Of a stretch of DNA of 64,000 nucleotides, positions 1-8,707 are shown one piece after another. The translations under genes were made by a program, and so were the position numbers. Below the pieces are notes generated by a model that had not been told where the DNA came from, made no database searches, and saw only the letters and a program-made list of their open reading frames with translations. Source of the stretch: Collinsella sp. AF02-46-1 (GTDB lineage: Bacteria > Actinomycetota > Coriobacteriia > Coriobacteriales > Coriobacteriaceae); contig NZ_QSBV01000003.1 in the NCBI RefSeq assembly GCF_003465825.1, positions 69,336 through 133,335 on the forward strand, read 5' to 3'. How positions within the stretch are numbered: the first letter of the stretch is position 1; every line of letters begins with the position of its first letter.

Positions 1-27
1 GGTTTTCATATCCTGCCCGAGGAGTAG
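1..27 (+). CDS. C-terminal tail of a transaldolase-like aldolase (partial)
   Basis: Only the last eight codons and the TAG stop are in the window. They read GFHILPEE. The complete aldolase ending at 3326 finishes with GFHILP, so the fragment is read as the end of a second, paralogous fructose-6-phosphate-aldolase/transaldolase-like gene. It ends 9 nt before the EIIA start and probably belongs to the same operon as the PTS genes. The 5' part lies outside the window. Confidence 0.6.
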   Translation, partial: GFHILPEE

Positions 28-36
28 GGGACGAGC

Positions 37-483
37 ATGCTGACCGATCTTCTTAAGCCCGAGCTTGTTGCCTGCCACGTCGAGGCCTCCGACTGGGAGG
101 AAGCGATCAGGGCATGCGGTAAGTTGCTCGTAGACGCTGGCAAATGCGATCAGAGCTATGTTGACGCCATGATTTCATCGGTTCACAAATTCGGCCCCTA
201 TATGGTCTTGGAAGAGGGCATCGCCATGCCCCACGCTCAGGCAGATGGCAATGTGAGCGAAGCGGGAATCTGTATCGTCACGCTTGACCCAGCCGTTGCG
301 TTTGGACACGAGGATTTCGATCCGGTTCACGTGCTCGTGGGTATTTGCGCACCCGACCCCAAGGCTCATCTTGGCTGCTTGGCGGAGCTTTCGCAGATGT
401 TCGAGGACGAGGACTGCGTTGCCAAGCTCAGCGCATGCGATACGCCCGAGCAGGTTTTGGAGACCATGCGTTCATTCTTTTAG
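37..483 (+). CDS. PTS sugar transporter subunit IIA (ascorbate/mannitol type)
   Basis: A cytoplasmic phosphocarrier of 148 residues, the normal length for a stand-alone PTS EIIA type-2 domain. It would take phosphate from HPr and pass it to the EIIB encoded next. The segment GIAMPHA places the probable phosphorylated histidine at residue 66, in the usual [LIVM]xMPH context of this domain. The ATG is preceded by AGGGG about 6 nt upstream. It follows the aldolase tail by 9 nt and is followed by EIIB and EIIC, so the three genes form one uptake operon. The substrate cannot be read from the sequence; the EIIC resembles UlaA/SgaT, which suggests an ascorbate-like or related sugar acid or polyol. 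Confidence 0.88.
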   Translation: MLTDLLKPELVACHVEASDWEEAIRACGKLLVDAGKCDQSYVDAMISSVHKFGPYMVLEEGIAMPHAQADGNVSEAGICIVTLDPAVAFGHEDFDPVHVLVGICAPDPKAHLGCLAELSQMFEDEDCVAKLSACDTPEQVLETMRSFF

Positions 484-558
484 GCCTTAATGGCACGGCG
501 ATGCGTCGCCGCTTTTGGATAGACGGAAAACCGTCACGTGTAGGAGAGGAAGGTTGCC

Positions 559-834
559 ATGCATATCATCACCGTATGCGGAAACGGCATCGGGTCCAGC
601 CTGATGCTCGCTGGCAAAGTCGAGGAGCTTTGCGAGGAGGAGGGCATCAAGGCCGACGTTGAGTCTATGGACCTGAACGGTGCTTCTTCCGCAAATCCGG
701 ATCTGTTCATCACCGTTAAGGAACTCGCCCCCGAGCTCCACGGCAACGTTGTGATTGTTCGCAGCTATGTGAACAAGAAGAAGATCCGCGAAGACGCCCT
801 CGAGGCAATCAAGGCGGCCGCCGCTAACGCCTAA
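559..834 (+). CDS. PTS sugar transporter subunit IIB (ascorbate/galactitol type)
   Basis: A small cytoplasmic protein of 91 residues that carries the phosphate from EIIA to the incoming sugar. The N-terminus reads MHIITVCGNGIGSSL, so Cys7 sits in the P-loop-like CGxGxGSS motif of lactose/ascorbate-type EIIB proteins and is the expected phosphocysteine. Length and fold pattern (alternating strand and helix, hydrophobic core strands around residues 3-6 and 45-52) fit the family. A strong GAGGAAGG ribosome site precedes the ATG. It lies between EIIA and EIIC genes of the same system. Confidence 0.9.
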   Translation: MHIITVCGNGIGSSLMLAGKVEELCEEEGIKADVESMDLNGASSANPDLFITVKELAPELHGNVVIVRSYVNKKKIREDALEAIKAAAANA

Positions 835-905
835 AGCGGCACAAAAAAGGGCGGTTCCCTGTGGAAGAGGGAAACGCGCCCACGTTAGAGAGAAAGGAAG
901 CGCAG

Positions 906-2297
906 ATGCAAGCCATCCTTCCCATACTTGAGTTTATCCAATCGATTCTGACCAAGCCAGCGTGGATTATGGGTCTATTTGCCTTTGTGGGCCTTGTCGC
1001 GCTTAAGCGTCCTGCCCACAAGGTGATGACGGGCACCCTGAAGCCCATTCTTGGTTACATCATGCTGTCCGCCGGCGCCGCTGTTGTTCAGGAGAACCTT
1101 GCTCCGCTGGGTACCTTCATCGAGACCGGTTTCCACATCACCGGCGTCGTGCCCAACAACGAGGTCGTCGTTTCGATGGCTCAGAGCGTGCTCGGCGTTC
1201 AGACCATGATGATCCTGATTCTCGGCTATGTCGTGAACATTATCATTGCCCGCTTTACCAAGTTTAAGTACATCTTCCTGACGGGCCATCACAGCATGTT
1301 TATGGCCTGCCTGCTGTCTGCCGTTCTGCAGGCATCTGGCTTCCAGGATGTCCAGCTTGTCATCGTGGGCGGCATGTTCCTGGGCCTCGTGAGCGCTATG
1401 CTTCCTGCCGTTGGTCAGCGTTTCACCGAGAAGGTTACCGATGGCGATGAAATCGCCATGGGCCACTTCGGTTCACTCGCCTATTACATCTCCGCTGCAG
1501 TCGGTACGCTTTTTGCTAAGGACGCCGAGGAGAACAGCACCGAGAAGATCGAGGTTCCCGAGAAGTTCGCCTTCCTGCGCGACACTACCATCTCCACGGC
1601 TCTTACCATGGCCTTCTTCTACCTGGTTACCGCTTTCGCCGCTTACATCGCAGATCCTGCGGTCGTTACCAAGACCGCTGGCGGCGACAACGTGATTGTC
1701 TATGCCCTGACCTGCGCTCTGTCTTTCGCCGTTGGTGTCACCATCGTCTATAACGGCGTTCGTATGATCCTTGCCGACCTGGTCCCGGCTTTCCAGGGCA
1801 TCTCCAACAAGCTGATCCCCGGTGCCATCCCCGCCGTCGACTGCGCCGTCTTCTTCCCCTATGCTCCCACCGCCGTCATCCTCGGCTTTGTCGCTTCCTT
1901 TATCGGTGGCGTGGTCGGTATGTTCATCGTGGGCGCTACCCTGGGCATCTTCATCATCCCGGGCATGGTTCCCCACTTCTTCTGCGGTGCTACCGCGGGC
2001 ATCTACGGCAATGCTACCGGCGGTCGCAAGGGCGCAGCTCTTGGCGCTTTCGTCAACGGCCTGCTCATCACCTTTGCCCCGGCCCTGCTCCTGCCCGTTC
2101 TTGACGTCTTTGGCTTCAAGAACACTACGTTCGGCGACTTCGATTTCTCCGTCATTGGTATTACGCTTGGCCGCGCTGCCGAGGCCTTCGGTACCACCGG
2201 TGTCTACGCGATTCTCGCTGTCCTTCTGGTCGTTGCCTTCGTCCCCAACTTCATCCACACCAAGGGTGCTGTGATCAATCACGTTGAGGAAGAGTAA
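906..2297 (+). CDS. PTS ascorbate-type permease subunit IIC (UlaA/SgaT-like)
   Basis: An integral membrane permease of 463 residues that moves the sugar across the membrane while EIIB phosphorylates it. The protein is almost entirely hydrophobic helices with the SgaT/UlaA features GHHSMFMAC near residue 125 and several Gly-rich loops (IIGMVPHFFCGATAGIYGNA-like). The ATG at 906 is chosen over one at 861 because AGAAAGGAAG lies just upstream and the protein then begins with the first hydrophobic helix. It is the last gene of the operon and is followed by a clear terminator. The transported substrate is unknown; ascorbate is only the family reference. Confidence 0.88.
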   Translation: MQAILPILEFIQSILTKPAWIMGLFAFVGLVALKRPAHKVMTGTLKPILGYIMLSAGAAVVQENLAPLGTFIETGFHITGVVPNNEVVVSMAQSVLGVQTMMILILGYVVNIIIARFTKFKYIFLTGHHSMFMACLLSAVLQASGFQDVQLVIVGGMFLGLVSAMLPAVGQRFTEKVTDGDEIAMGHFGSLAYYISAAVGTLFAKDAEENSTEKIEVPEKFAFLRDTTISTALTMAFFYLVTAFAAYIADPAVVTKTAGGDNVIVYALTCALSFAVGVTIVYNGVRMILADLVPAFQGISNKLIPGAIPAVDCAVFFPYAPTAVILGFVASFIGGVVGMFIVGATLGIFIIPGMVPHFFCGATAGIYGNATGGRKGAALGAFVNGLLITFAPALLLPVLDVFGFKNTTFGDFDFSVIGITLGRAAEAFGTTGVYAILAVLLVVAFVPNFIHTKGAVINHVEEE

Positions 2298-2356
2298 TCC
2301 AGGCATACGTTAAGCCCTAATCGGGCGGAGCTCCGATAACCGGCTCCTACACGGAA

Positions 2357-2394
2357 GCGGTGACGTCTCAATCGAGGCGTCACCGCTTTTTGCT
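2357..2394 (+). terminator. Rho-independent terminator after the PTS operon
   Basis: A stem GCGGTGACG paired with CGTCACCGC is separated by 12 nt and followed directly by TTTTTG. It lies 60 nt past the EIIC stop. Confidence 0.85.
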
Positions 2395-2464
2395 TTGGAG
2401 CGATTGTGAATATGAGCCGGCGAGGCGCTGCTTCTGTTCCGTGAACGGAATCAAACGCAATGAT

Positions 2465-2483
2465 CGGCAAAAACGTTTTGCCG
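2465..2483. promoter_or_regulatory. Palindromic operator candidate upstream of the aldolase gene
   Basis: CGGCAAAA-ACG-TTTTGCCG is a perfect 8-bp inverted repeat around a 3-bp centre, of the size and style bound by LacI-family repressors. It lies about 140 bp before the aldolase start. A further imperfect GATAAA...TTTATC pair lies at about 2560-2591. No regulator gene in the window can be tied to it. Confidence 0.4.
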
Positions 2484-2621
2484 CTGGGGCGTCGATATAA
2501 AAATGGTAAATCTGCAAAACCGATCGCCGAGAAGATAAAAAACCGCAGTTCACGCCTTGATAAACGTAGATAAAGTGTTTAGCAGTTTATCGGCCGTATG
2601 CTAACGAAAGGAATCAGGCAG

Positions 2622-3326
2622 ATGGCAATCAAGGTGTTCGCTGACGGTGCAAACCTCGAGGGCATGCTCGACATGTACGAGAGCGGCAACGTTCAGGGTT
2701 TCACGACCAACCCGTCCCTTATGAAGAAGGGCGGCGTGACGGATTACCGCGCGTTTGCCAAGGAGGTCCTGGCCCACATCACCGATGTGTCCGTGTCGTT
2801 TGAGGTCTTTGCCGACGACGTCGAGACCATGGAGGTCGAGGCCCGCGAGATTGCTGCCTGGGCCGAGAACGTCTACGTCAAGATTCCGTGCGTGACCACC
2901 AAGGGCGAGTCCACCGCCGAGCTGGTGCACAAGCTTTCGGCCGACGGCATCAAGGTCAACGTCACCACCATCTTTACGCCTACGCAGGTCGACGAGATGG
3001 TCGAGGCCGTTGACGCCGAGACGCCGTCCATCATCTCGCTCTTTGCCGGTCGCATCGCCGACACCGGCGTCGATCCCATTCCGTTTGTGACGGAGTCGGT
3101 CAAGACGGCCGCCGCCAAGCCCAACTGCGAGGTCCTGTGGGCATCCACGCGCGAGCTCATCAACATTTACCAGGCGCAGGCCTGCGGTTGCCAGATCATC
3201 ACGGTGCCCAACAGCATCCTGGCCAAGCGCAAGAACATCGGTCGCGATCCGTACGAGGTCTCGCTCGACACCGTGCGCGGCTTTGCCAAGGATATCGCCG
3301 CTTTGGGCTTCCATATCTTGCCGTAA
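2622..3326 (+). CDS. fsa: Fructose-6-phosphate aldolase / transaldolase-like protein
   Basis: A cytoplasmic class I aldolase of 234 residues, the length of the small transaldolase subfamily (FSA, TalC), which cleaves or forms ketose phosphates through a Schiff base. The sequence shows the N-terminal FADGANLEGM strand, the TTNPSLMKK turn, and VYVKIP with the probable Schiff-base lysine at residue 87. The TTIFTPTQ and SLFAGRIAD motifs are typical of the family. The ATG at 2622 has AAAGGA upstream; an ATG at 2598 would overlap that site. It stands alone behind its own operator-like palindrome, after the PTS operon terminator. A second paralogue ends at position 27, so PTS genes are flanked by two related aldolases. 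FSA and transaldolase activities cannot be separated by eye. Confidence 0.85.
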   Translation: MAIKVFADGANLEGMLDMYESGNVQGFTTNPSLMKKGGVTDYRAFAKEVLAHITDVSVSFEVFADDVETMEVEAREIAAWAENVYVKIPCVTTKGESTAELVHKLSADGIKVNVTTIFTPTQVDEMVEAVDAETPSIISLFAGRIADTGVDPIPFVTESVKTAAAKPNCEVLWASTRELINIYQAQACGCQIITVPNSILAKRKNIGRDPYEVSLDTVRGFAKDIAALGFHILP

Positions 3327-3356
3327 CGCGAACACTGGCTGCGCCGCGGGTTGTTC

Positions 3357-3427
3357 GCCCCGGCCTTTCCTTTCCCTATCGCTCACGCGCTTCGCGAGGG
3401 TCGCGCTAGGTAAAGGAAAGGCCGGGG
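3357..3427. repeat. Large intergenic hairpin (17-bp outer arms)
   Basis: GCCCCGGCCTTTCCTTT pairs perfectly with AAAGGAAAGGCCGGGGC. The interior holds a second GC-rich palindrome (CGCGCTTCGCG). It lies 31 bp after the aldolase stop. It could end transcription, but no T-run follows on the + strand. Confidence 0.6.
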
Positions 3428-3455
3428 CTGCCGACACGAGCTTGCCGGCAAGTTA

Positions 3456-3479
3456 GCACTCGGCTTCCATATCCTGCCG
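3456..3479 (+). pseudogene. Remnant matching the aldolase gene 3' end
   Basis: These 24 bases would encode ALGFHILP, the same residues that end the intact aldolase about 150 bp upstream, with a few synonymous changes. No start or longer frame supports a gene. It is best read as the scar of a third aldolase copy or of a local duplication. Confidence 0.4.
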
Positions 3480-3563
3480 CGGGCAAAGGTACCCCCGCCT
3501 GCGACGTGCAAAATTGAGAGTATTCAGCAAGGTAAAGGTTTTTACCAGCTGGCTGAAGCACGG

Positions 3564-3608
3564 AACAGCCCCCGTTTTGGCTCTGACGACGCTAAAACGG
3601 GGGCTGTT
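3564..3608. terminator. Bidirectional terminator between aldolase and tex
   Basis: AACAGCCCCCGTTTT pairs perfectly with AAAACGGGGGCTGTT around a 15-nt loop. T-rich sequence follows on both strands, so it can serve the convergent aldolase (+) and tex (-) transcripts. Confidence 0.8.
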
Positions 3609-3707
3609 TGTGACTTTATTGCCTCTGAGGGGCGTTCGGAGCGGCGGAAATTGCAGAATACTCGCGATTTTGCACGCTGCTACAGGGGGTACCCTTGCTT
3701 TGGCGGT

Positions 3708-5855
3708 TTATTTCCCCTGCACCATGGTGAGCGAGATCTTCTTGCGGTCGCGATCGACCTTTTCGACCCACACCTTTACCGTGTCGCCGACGCGCACCAC
3801 GTCGCTCGGGTGCTTGACGAAGCGGTTGGCCAGCTTGGAGATGTGCACGAGGCCATCCTGGTGCACGCCCACGTCGACAAAGGCGCCAAAGTCGACGACG
3901 TTGCGCACCGTGCCCTTGAGTTCCATGCCGGGTTCCAAGTCGTCAATGGAAAGCGCCGAGCGGCTAAAGACCACCTCGGGCGCGTCGTCGCGCGGGTCGC
4001 GGCCGGGCTTCTTGAGCTCGTTGACAATGTCGATGAGCGTCAGGGTGCCGCAGTCCAGATCGCTTGCCAGCGCCGAGATGCTGCCCAGGCGGCGCTCGAT
4101 GTCGGGCACGCCGCCGCGGCTGAGCTCGCTTGCCGCTACGCCGGCGCGCTCCAGGACGGCCGTGGCCACCTCGTAGCTCTCGGGGTGGACGCTTGTCGCG
4201 TCGAGCGGGTTCTTGCCGCCGCTGATGCGCAGGAAGCCCGCGGCGTTGAGGTATGCCTTGGGTCCCAGCTTGGGGACCTTCTTGAGCTGGCGGCGATCGG
4301 TAAAGGCGCCGTTTTCCTCGCGGTAGGCCACGATGTTCTTGGCCACGCTCGGCGTGATGCCCGATACGTATCCCAGCAGGCTCGCGCTCGCGGTGTTGAC
4401 GTCGACGCCCACGCGGTTGACGACGTCCTCCACCACGTGGGCCAGGGTGCGCGAAAGCTCGGCCTGGTCAAGGTCGTGCTGGTACTGGCCAACGCCGATG
4501 GACTGGGGCGGAATCTTGACGAGCTCTGCCAGCGGGTCCTGCAGGCGGCGGCCCAGGCTCATGGCGCCGCGCACGGTGACGTCCAGGTCGGGATATTCCT
4601 GGCTGGCGAGCTCGGACGCGGAGTACACCGACGCGCCGGCCTCGTTAACGATGGTGTAGCGAAGGCTGGGCGCCTGCTCGGCAATGAACTCCGAGACGAC
4701 TTCTTCGGTCTCGCGGCTGGCGGTGCCGTTGCCGATGACGATGGTGTTGACGCCGTCCTTCTTGACGAGGCGGGCGAGCTCACGCTTGGTGCCGGCGACG
4801 TCGTGGCGCGGCTTGGTGGGGTAGACCACGCCGTGGTCGAGCAGCTTGCCGGTCTCGTCCATGACGGCGACCTTGCAGCCAGTGCGGTAGCCCGGATCGA
4901 GCGCGAGCACGCGGGCGCCGCGCACGGGGCGCGCCGAGAGCAAGCCCTCGAGATTCTTGGCAAAGACATTGATGGCCTCGGTCTGCGCGCGAACGGTGAG
5001 TTTGGCGCGGGCCTCGCGCTCCAGCGAGGGGGCCATGAGGCGCTTGTAACCGTCAGCGATGGCGGCATCGAAGATGGGAGCAAACACGCCCTGACGACGG
5101 GGCCAGCGGCTGCCGAGGCGCGCCGTGGCAGCGGCGCCGTCGACGTTTACACGCACGCGGAGCTTGCCCTCGCGCTCGCCGCGGTCGATGGCCAGCACGC
5201 GGTGGTTGGGAATACGGCGCAGCGGCTCGTCAAAGTCGTAGTAGGGCTCGTAGGGAGTCTTCTCGGCGGGGTCGGTTGCCTCGACGACGATGTCGGCGGT
5301 GTTTTGCGTAAAGGCGCGCAGGTCGGCGACGTTCTCGGGGTCCTCGGCTACCGTCTCGGCCACGATGTCGGCGGCGCCAGCGAGCGCCTTCTCGGGCGTG
5401 TCGAAGCCGGCCTCCTCGTTGACGTATGCCGCGGCGGCGTCGAGCGCGCTGCCCTTGGCCGAGGCCTGCATGATGATCATGTTGGCGAGTGGCTCCAGGC
5501 CTGCCTCGCGGGCCTTCTGCGCGCGGGTCATGCGCTTTTTGCGGTAGGGCTTGTAGAGGTCTTCGACGCGCTGGAGCTGTGTGGCCTCGCGAATCTGCTG
5601 CTCGAGCTCGGGCGTGAGTTTGCCCTGGGCGTCGATGAGCAGGATGACGTCCTCTTTACGCTGTTCAAGATTGCGCAGGTAGGACAGGCGCTCGTCGAGC
5701 GCGCGCAGGGCAACGTCGTCCATGCCGCCCGTGGCTTCCTTGCGGTAGCGCGAGATAAAGGGGATGGTGTTGCCCTCGTCGATGAGCTTGACGGCCGACT
5801 CGACATTGGCGGCCTTAAGGTTGAGCTCGCGGGCGAGCTGGGCGATAAGATCCAT
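3708..5855 (-). CDS. tex: Tex family RNA-binding transcription accessory protein
   Basis: A cytoplasmic nucleic-acid-binding protein of 715 residues, the usual Tex length. Domains in order are the helical Tex N-terminal region (MDLIAQLARELNL..., IPFISRYRKEATGG near residue 30), an RNase-H-like YqgF domain (LALDPGYRTGCK near residue 310), helix-hairpin-helix motifs (VNTASASLLGYVSGI near 470), and a C-terminal S1 domain (GTVRNVVDFGAFVDVG...GLVHISKLA) that binds RNA. The start at 5855 is preferred because AAGGAG lies 4 nt upstream; the open frame extends 18 codons further without a ribosome site. It is a single gene, convergent with the aldolase. It is a widely conserved housekeeping protein whose exact role is unsettled in the literature. 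Confidence 0.93.
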   Translation of the reverse strand: MDLIAQLARELNLKAANVESAVKLIDEGNTIPFISRYRKEATGGMDDVALRALDERLSYLRNLEQRKEDVILLIDAQGKLTPELEQQIREATQLQRVEDLYKPYRKKRMTRAQKAREAGLEPLANMIIMQASAKGSALDAAAAYVNEEAGFDTPEKALAGAADIVAETVAEDPENVADLRAFTQNTADIVVEATDPAEKTPYEPYYDFDEPLRRIPNHRVLAIDRGEREGKLRVRVNVDGAAATARLGSRWPRRQGVFAPIFDAAIADGYKRLMAPSLEREARAKLTVRAQTEAINVFAKNLEGLLSARPVRGARVLALDPGYRTGCKVAVMDETGKLLDHGVVYPTKPRHDVAGTKRELARLVKKDGVNTIVIGNGTASRETEEVVSEFIAEQAPSLRYTIVNEAGASVYSASELASQEYPDLDVTVRGAMSLGRRLQDPLAELVKIPPQSIGVGQYQHDLDQAELSRTLAHVVEDVVNRVGVDVNTASASLLGYVSGITPSVAKNIVAYREENGAFTDRRQLKKVPKLGPKAYLNAAGFLRISGGKNPLDATSVHPESYEVATAVLERAGVAASELSRGGVPDIERRLGSISALASDLDCGTLTLIDIVNELKKPGRDPRDDAPEVVFSRSALSIDDLEPGMELKGTVRNVVDFGAFVDVGVHQDGLVHISKLANRFVKHPSDVVRVGDTVKVWVEKVDRDRKKISLTMVQGK

Positions 5856-5960
5856 GGAACTCCTTGCGTTTAAGGTACGTTTGCAGCACAGGGCTACCAA
5901 GGATACCACCCGCCACTTCGCTCAAAAAAGACTGTTTTGGCGTGGAACCACGAAAGCGGC

Positions 5961-6092
5961 CTATCTACTACGTTTGAACCGTGTGGGTCGACCATCCCCC
6001 GGTTTTCCGAAAATTGGCAAGCCGTTTACCTGCGGTTTTTATTTCGCGAAATTCGGTATGGTTGAGGGTGGTCGGTTAAACGTAGTAGATAG
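5961..6092. repeat. Intergenic element bounded by 15-bp inverted repeats
   Basis: CTATCTACTACGTTT at 5961-5975 is perfectly mirrored by AAACGTAGTAGATAG at 6078-6092. Just inside, GGTCGACCATCCCCC and GAGGGTGGTCGGTT are partly complementary. The whole 5856-6275 gap between tex and the oxidoreductase gene (420 bp) has no credible gene. The element could be a mobile palindrome or a regulatory structure; no transposase is present. Confidence 0.5.
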
Positions 6093-6275
6093 ACCCATTT
6101 CGTGGCGAACGAACCAGGCTGAGGCGCAAAATAGCCCTCGCTCCAGAAAAATCATTGGCAACGTAGCAAAATGCCCCGCGGGCAGGAGGCTGCTCGCAGG
6201 GCAAAGAAGAGGGGCTTATTTGTGGCGGACCGAGGGGCTCGGCATGGGGTTTCTGTCGCGGCCGCTCTTAAGGCG

Positions 6276-7316
6276 TTACAGCTCGACGAGCTGGCCGGTC
6301 TCGGCGGCCTCCTTGACGGCGTTGAGAAGCGTGAGCGTCTTGACGTTGTCGGCCGGCGTCACGACGGGCTCGACCTCGCGGCGGACGACCTTCACAAAGT
6401 GCTTGAGCTGCATCTTGTGCGGCAGCGCCGGGTCCACAGCCGGGATCTCCATCTGCAGCGGCTTGTGCCAGTTGGAGGCACCGTCGTAGGAGAACTGGTG
6501 CAGGCGGGGCAGCGAAAGGGCGCCCTTGGTACCGCCAATAAAGTAGGCATCGGCGTCGAAGGGGCGGTACTGCGGGTCCTCGCGAGCAGTCGCCTCCCAG
6601 TTCCAGGGGCTGGCGGTGGCATCGGAGATGGTCATGCTTGCGAGCGCGCCATCGGCAAAACGGACGTTGACCACGGCGGAGTCCTCGGTCTCAAAACCGC
6701 GGGCGGCGCTGGACTGCATACCCTGGACGGCAACGGGCTCGCCCAGCAGGTAGCGGAGCAGGTCGACGTCGTGCACCAGGTTGACCAGGATCGGGCCGGC
6801 ACCCTTTTTGCGGCGCCACTCGACATCGAAGTACTCGTCGTTCTTATAGATCATGTAGTGGAAGCTCGACACGGTGAGCTTGCCCAGCTCGCCGGACTCG
6901 ATGATCTCCTTGGCCTTGTTGACGAAGGGGTTGTGGCGACGGTGCTGACCCACGAGCACGGGCACGCCGGCGGTTTCGGCCTCGGCGGCGAAGGCCTGGG
7001 CATCCTCGAGATCGTTGGAGATCGGCTTTTCGACCAGCGGCACGATGTTGCGCTTCACAGCCTCGCGGGCTACGCCCAGGTGCAGGTCGTTGGGCGTGGC
7101 GATAATGACGGCCTCGGGCTTGACCTCGTCCATCATCTGGGCGGGATCGGTGTAAAACGGCACGCGGGCGGCCTCGGCCGTGGCACGGGCGCCTTCAAAG
7201 GCGTCGGCGATGGCGACGAGCTCGGCCTCGGGCTCCTCGGTGACAAAGCGGATGTGGTTGCGGCCCATGGCGCCGGCGCCGATAACGGCAATGCGGACGG
7301 GGTTGAGCTCAGACAT
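6276..7316 (-). CDS. Gfo/Idh/MocA family NAD(P)-dependent oxidoreductase
   Basis: A predicted cytoplasmic sugar or cyclitol dehydrogenase of 346 residues. The N-terminus VRIAVIGAGAMGRNH is a Rossmann GxGxxG dinucleotide site. VEKPIS near residue 97 is the EKP motif carrying the catalytic lysine of this family. The C-terminal half (substrate domain) includes LVNLVHDVDLLRYLLG, with the usual catalytic Asp/His pair. It is the last gene of a three-gene operon behind an SDR dehydrogenase and an MFS transporter, which points to catabolism of one imported polyol, inositol-like compound or sugar acid. The substrate cannot be told from sequence. Confidence 0.85.
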   Translation of the reverse strand: MSELNPVRIAVIGAGAMGRNHIRFVTEEPEAELVAIADAFEGARATAEAARVPFYTDPAQMMDEVKPEAVIIATPNDLHLGVAREAVKRNIVPLVEKPISNDLEDAQAFAAEAETAGVPVLVGQHRRHNPFVNKAKEIIESGELGKLTVSSFHYMIYKNDEYFDVEWRRKKGAGPILVNLVHDVDLLRYLLGEPVAVQGMQSSAARGFETEDSAVVNVRFADGALASMTISDATASPWNWEATAREDPQYRPFDADAYFIGGTKGALSLPRLHQFSYDGASNWHKPLQMEIPAVDPALPHKMQLKHFVKVVRREVEPVVTPADNVKTLTLLNAVKEAAETGQLVEL

Positions 7317-7346
7317 TTCGACTCCTTAATACTGGTGACCGGTGGA

Positions 7347-7377
7347 ATGCGACAAAGGGGCTGTCCCTTTGTCGCAT
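7347..7377. repeat. GACAAAGGGAC-type palindrome, copy 1
   Basis: ATGCGACAAAGGGG and its mirror CCCTTTGTCGCAT flank CTGT. It lies between the MFS stop and the oxidoreductase start in the same operon. Two further copies are at 36087-36121 and 42537-42571, each with different but still complementary outer bases. Confidence 0.7.
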
Positions 7378-7385
7378 CGGTAAAA

Positions 7386-8642
7386 CTAGGCGGACTTCTT
7401 CTTGCTGTCGGAGACCATCATGTAGACGGTGAGCACGACGGCGATGGCGGCGATCACAATGGCGCCGTAGAAGGACTGCTGGTAGGCGGCGCTGCCGGCC
7501 TCGGCGTGATACAGCACGGCGGTGATGGGCTGGCTGATCCAGGTGGAAGCGGCATAGCCCAAAAACATGATGCCGTAGTTGACGCCGATGTTGCTGGTGC
7601 CAAAGGCGCCACCGGTGAGCGGCGGGTAGATGACGAGCAGGGCGCCAAAGCTAAAGCCGAGCAGGGCGAGCGCCACAAAGAACATGCTCTGCGTAAAGCT
7701 CATCGACATGATGACGAGCGCGACGATGGTGACGACAAGGCTGATGAGCAGCGACTTATAGGCGCCGAGCTTGTCGATGATCTGGCCAAAGGACAGACGG
7801 CCAACCAGGTTGGCGCAGGTGTTGACGGAGACCACCACACCGCCGAGGGCGACGGCCGCGGCGCTCGTGGGGTCGGCGAAGAGCTGGACGGCGGCGATGG
7901 AGGCAACCTTGCCCACGAGCAGGGTGCCCGCGGTGGCGGCAAAGGCGAAGGTGACGATGAGGACCCAGAAGCGCGGGGTCTTGACCATCTCGCCCGGGGT
8001 GAGGTCACCGAAGGTGCCGGCATGTGCGCCACCCTTGGGGGCCTCGAAGCCCTCGGGCAGCCAACCGGCCTCGGGGGCCTTCAGGAACAGGGCGGAGGCG
8101 GCGATCATCACAAAGAAGATGACGCCGAGCGCCTTAAGGGCGCCAAAGATGCCCAGGCTTGGGATGAGCAGCGAGGCGAGCACCGGGGACAGCACGGCGG
8201 GACCGGCGGTCGAAGCGGCCAGGGTGATGCCGGAGGCAAGGCCCTTCTTGTCGATGAACCACTTTTGGCCGGTGGTGAGCGCCGGGTTGTAGCCCAGGCC
8301 GTTGCCGATGGCGGCGACGAGCGAGAACCACAGGTAGAACTGCCACGGCTCGGTGACGGTGCCGGACATGAACCAGCCCAGGCCGTAGCACACGGCGGCG
8401 GCGATCACGACGTTGCGCGGGCCGATCTTATCGGAGATGCGGCCGGCGAAGATGCCCGTTACGGCCATGATGGTCTGAAAGACCGGGAAGGCCCAGGTAA
8501 GGGCACTCGACCACTCGGGGTAGACGGCGAGCAGATTCTTGCTCACGACGGAATACAGCGCGATGGAGCTAATGAAGAACATGGTGACGCACGCGGCGGA
8601 AAGCACGACGGCGCGACCCTTGTTGGAGTTGGTGGAAGCCAT
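7386..8642 (-). CDS. MFS transporter, oxalate/formate antiporter (OFA) type
   Basis: An inner membrane carrier of 418 residues with about twelve hydrophobic helices. The loop after helix 2 reads GRISDKIGPRN, the MFS signature, and GLGWF plus GNGLGYNPALTTGQKWF are typical of the oxalate/formate antiporter subfamily. It sits between the SDR and Gfo/Idh genes, all reading leftward, so it probably brings in the substrate those enzymes oxidise. A 31-bp palindrome follows its stop codon. OFA proteins transport various small organic acids, so oxalate itself is not implied. Confidence 0.87.
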   Translation of the reverse strand: MASTNSNKGRAVVLSAACVTMFFISSIALYSVVSKNLLAVYPEWSSALTWAFPVFQTIMAVTGIFAGRISDKIGPRNVVIAAAVCYGLGWFMSGTVTEPWQFYLWFSLVAAIGNGLGYNPALTTGQKWFIDKKGLASGITLAASTAGPAVLSPVLASLLIPSLGIFGALKALGVIFFVMIAASALFLKAPEAGWLPEGFEAPKGGAHAGTFGDLTPGEMVKTPRFWVLIVTFAFAATAGTLLVGKVASIAAVQLFADPTSAAAVALGGVVVSVNTCANLVGRLSFGQIIDKLGAYKSLLISLVVTIVALVIMSMSFTQSMFFVALALLGFSFGALLVIYPPLTGGAFGTSNIGVNYGIMFLGYAASTWISQPITAVLYHAEAGSAAYQQSFYGAIVIAAIAVVLTVYMMVSDSKKKSA

Positions 8643-8707
8643 TGGACTCTTTCTAATCGATACGGGGAGGAGCGGGCGTGTCCGCGGGGCCTCCCTGTCA
8701 GGTTGGT

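Noticed and set aside
3357..3427. tRNA or small-RNA gene in the aldolase-tex gap
   Set aside because: The hairpin has no cloverleaf arms or TTC loop; no tRNA gene was recognised anywhere in the window.
3651..5873. 740-codon open frame on the + strand
   Set aside because: It is the antisense shadow of tex. Composition is Val/Gly/Arg/His-rich with no domain, as expected opposite a high-GC gene.
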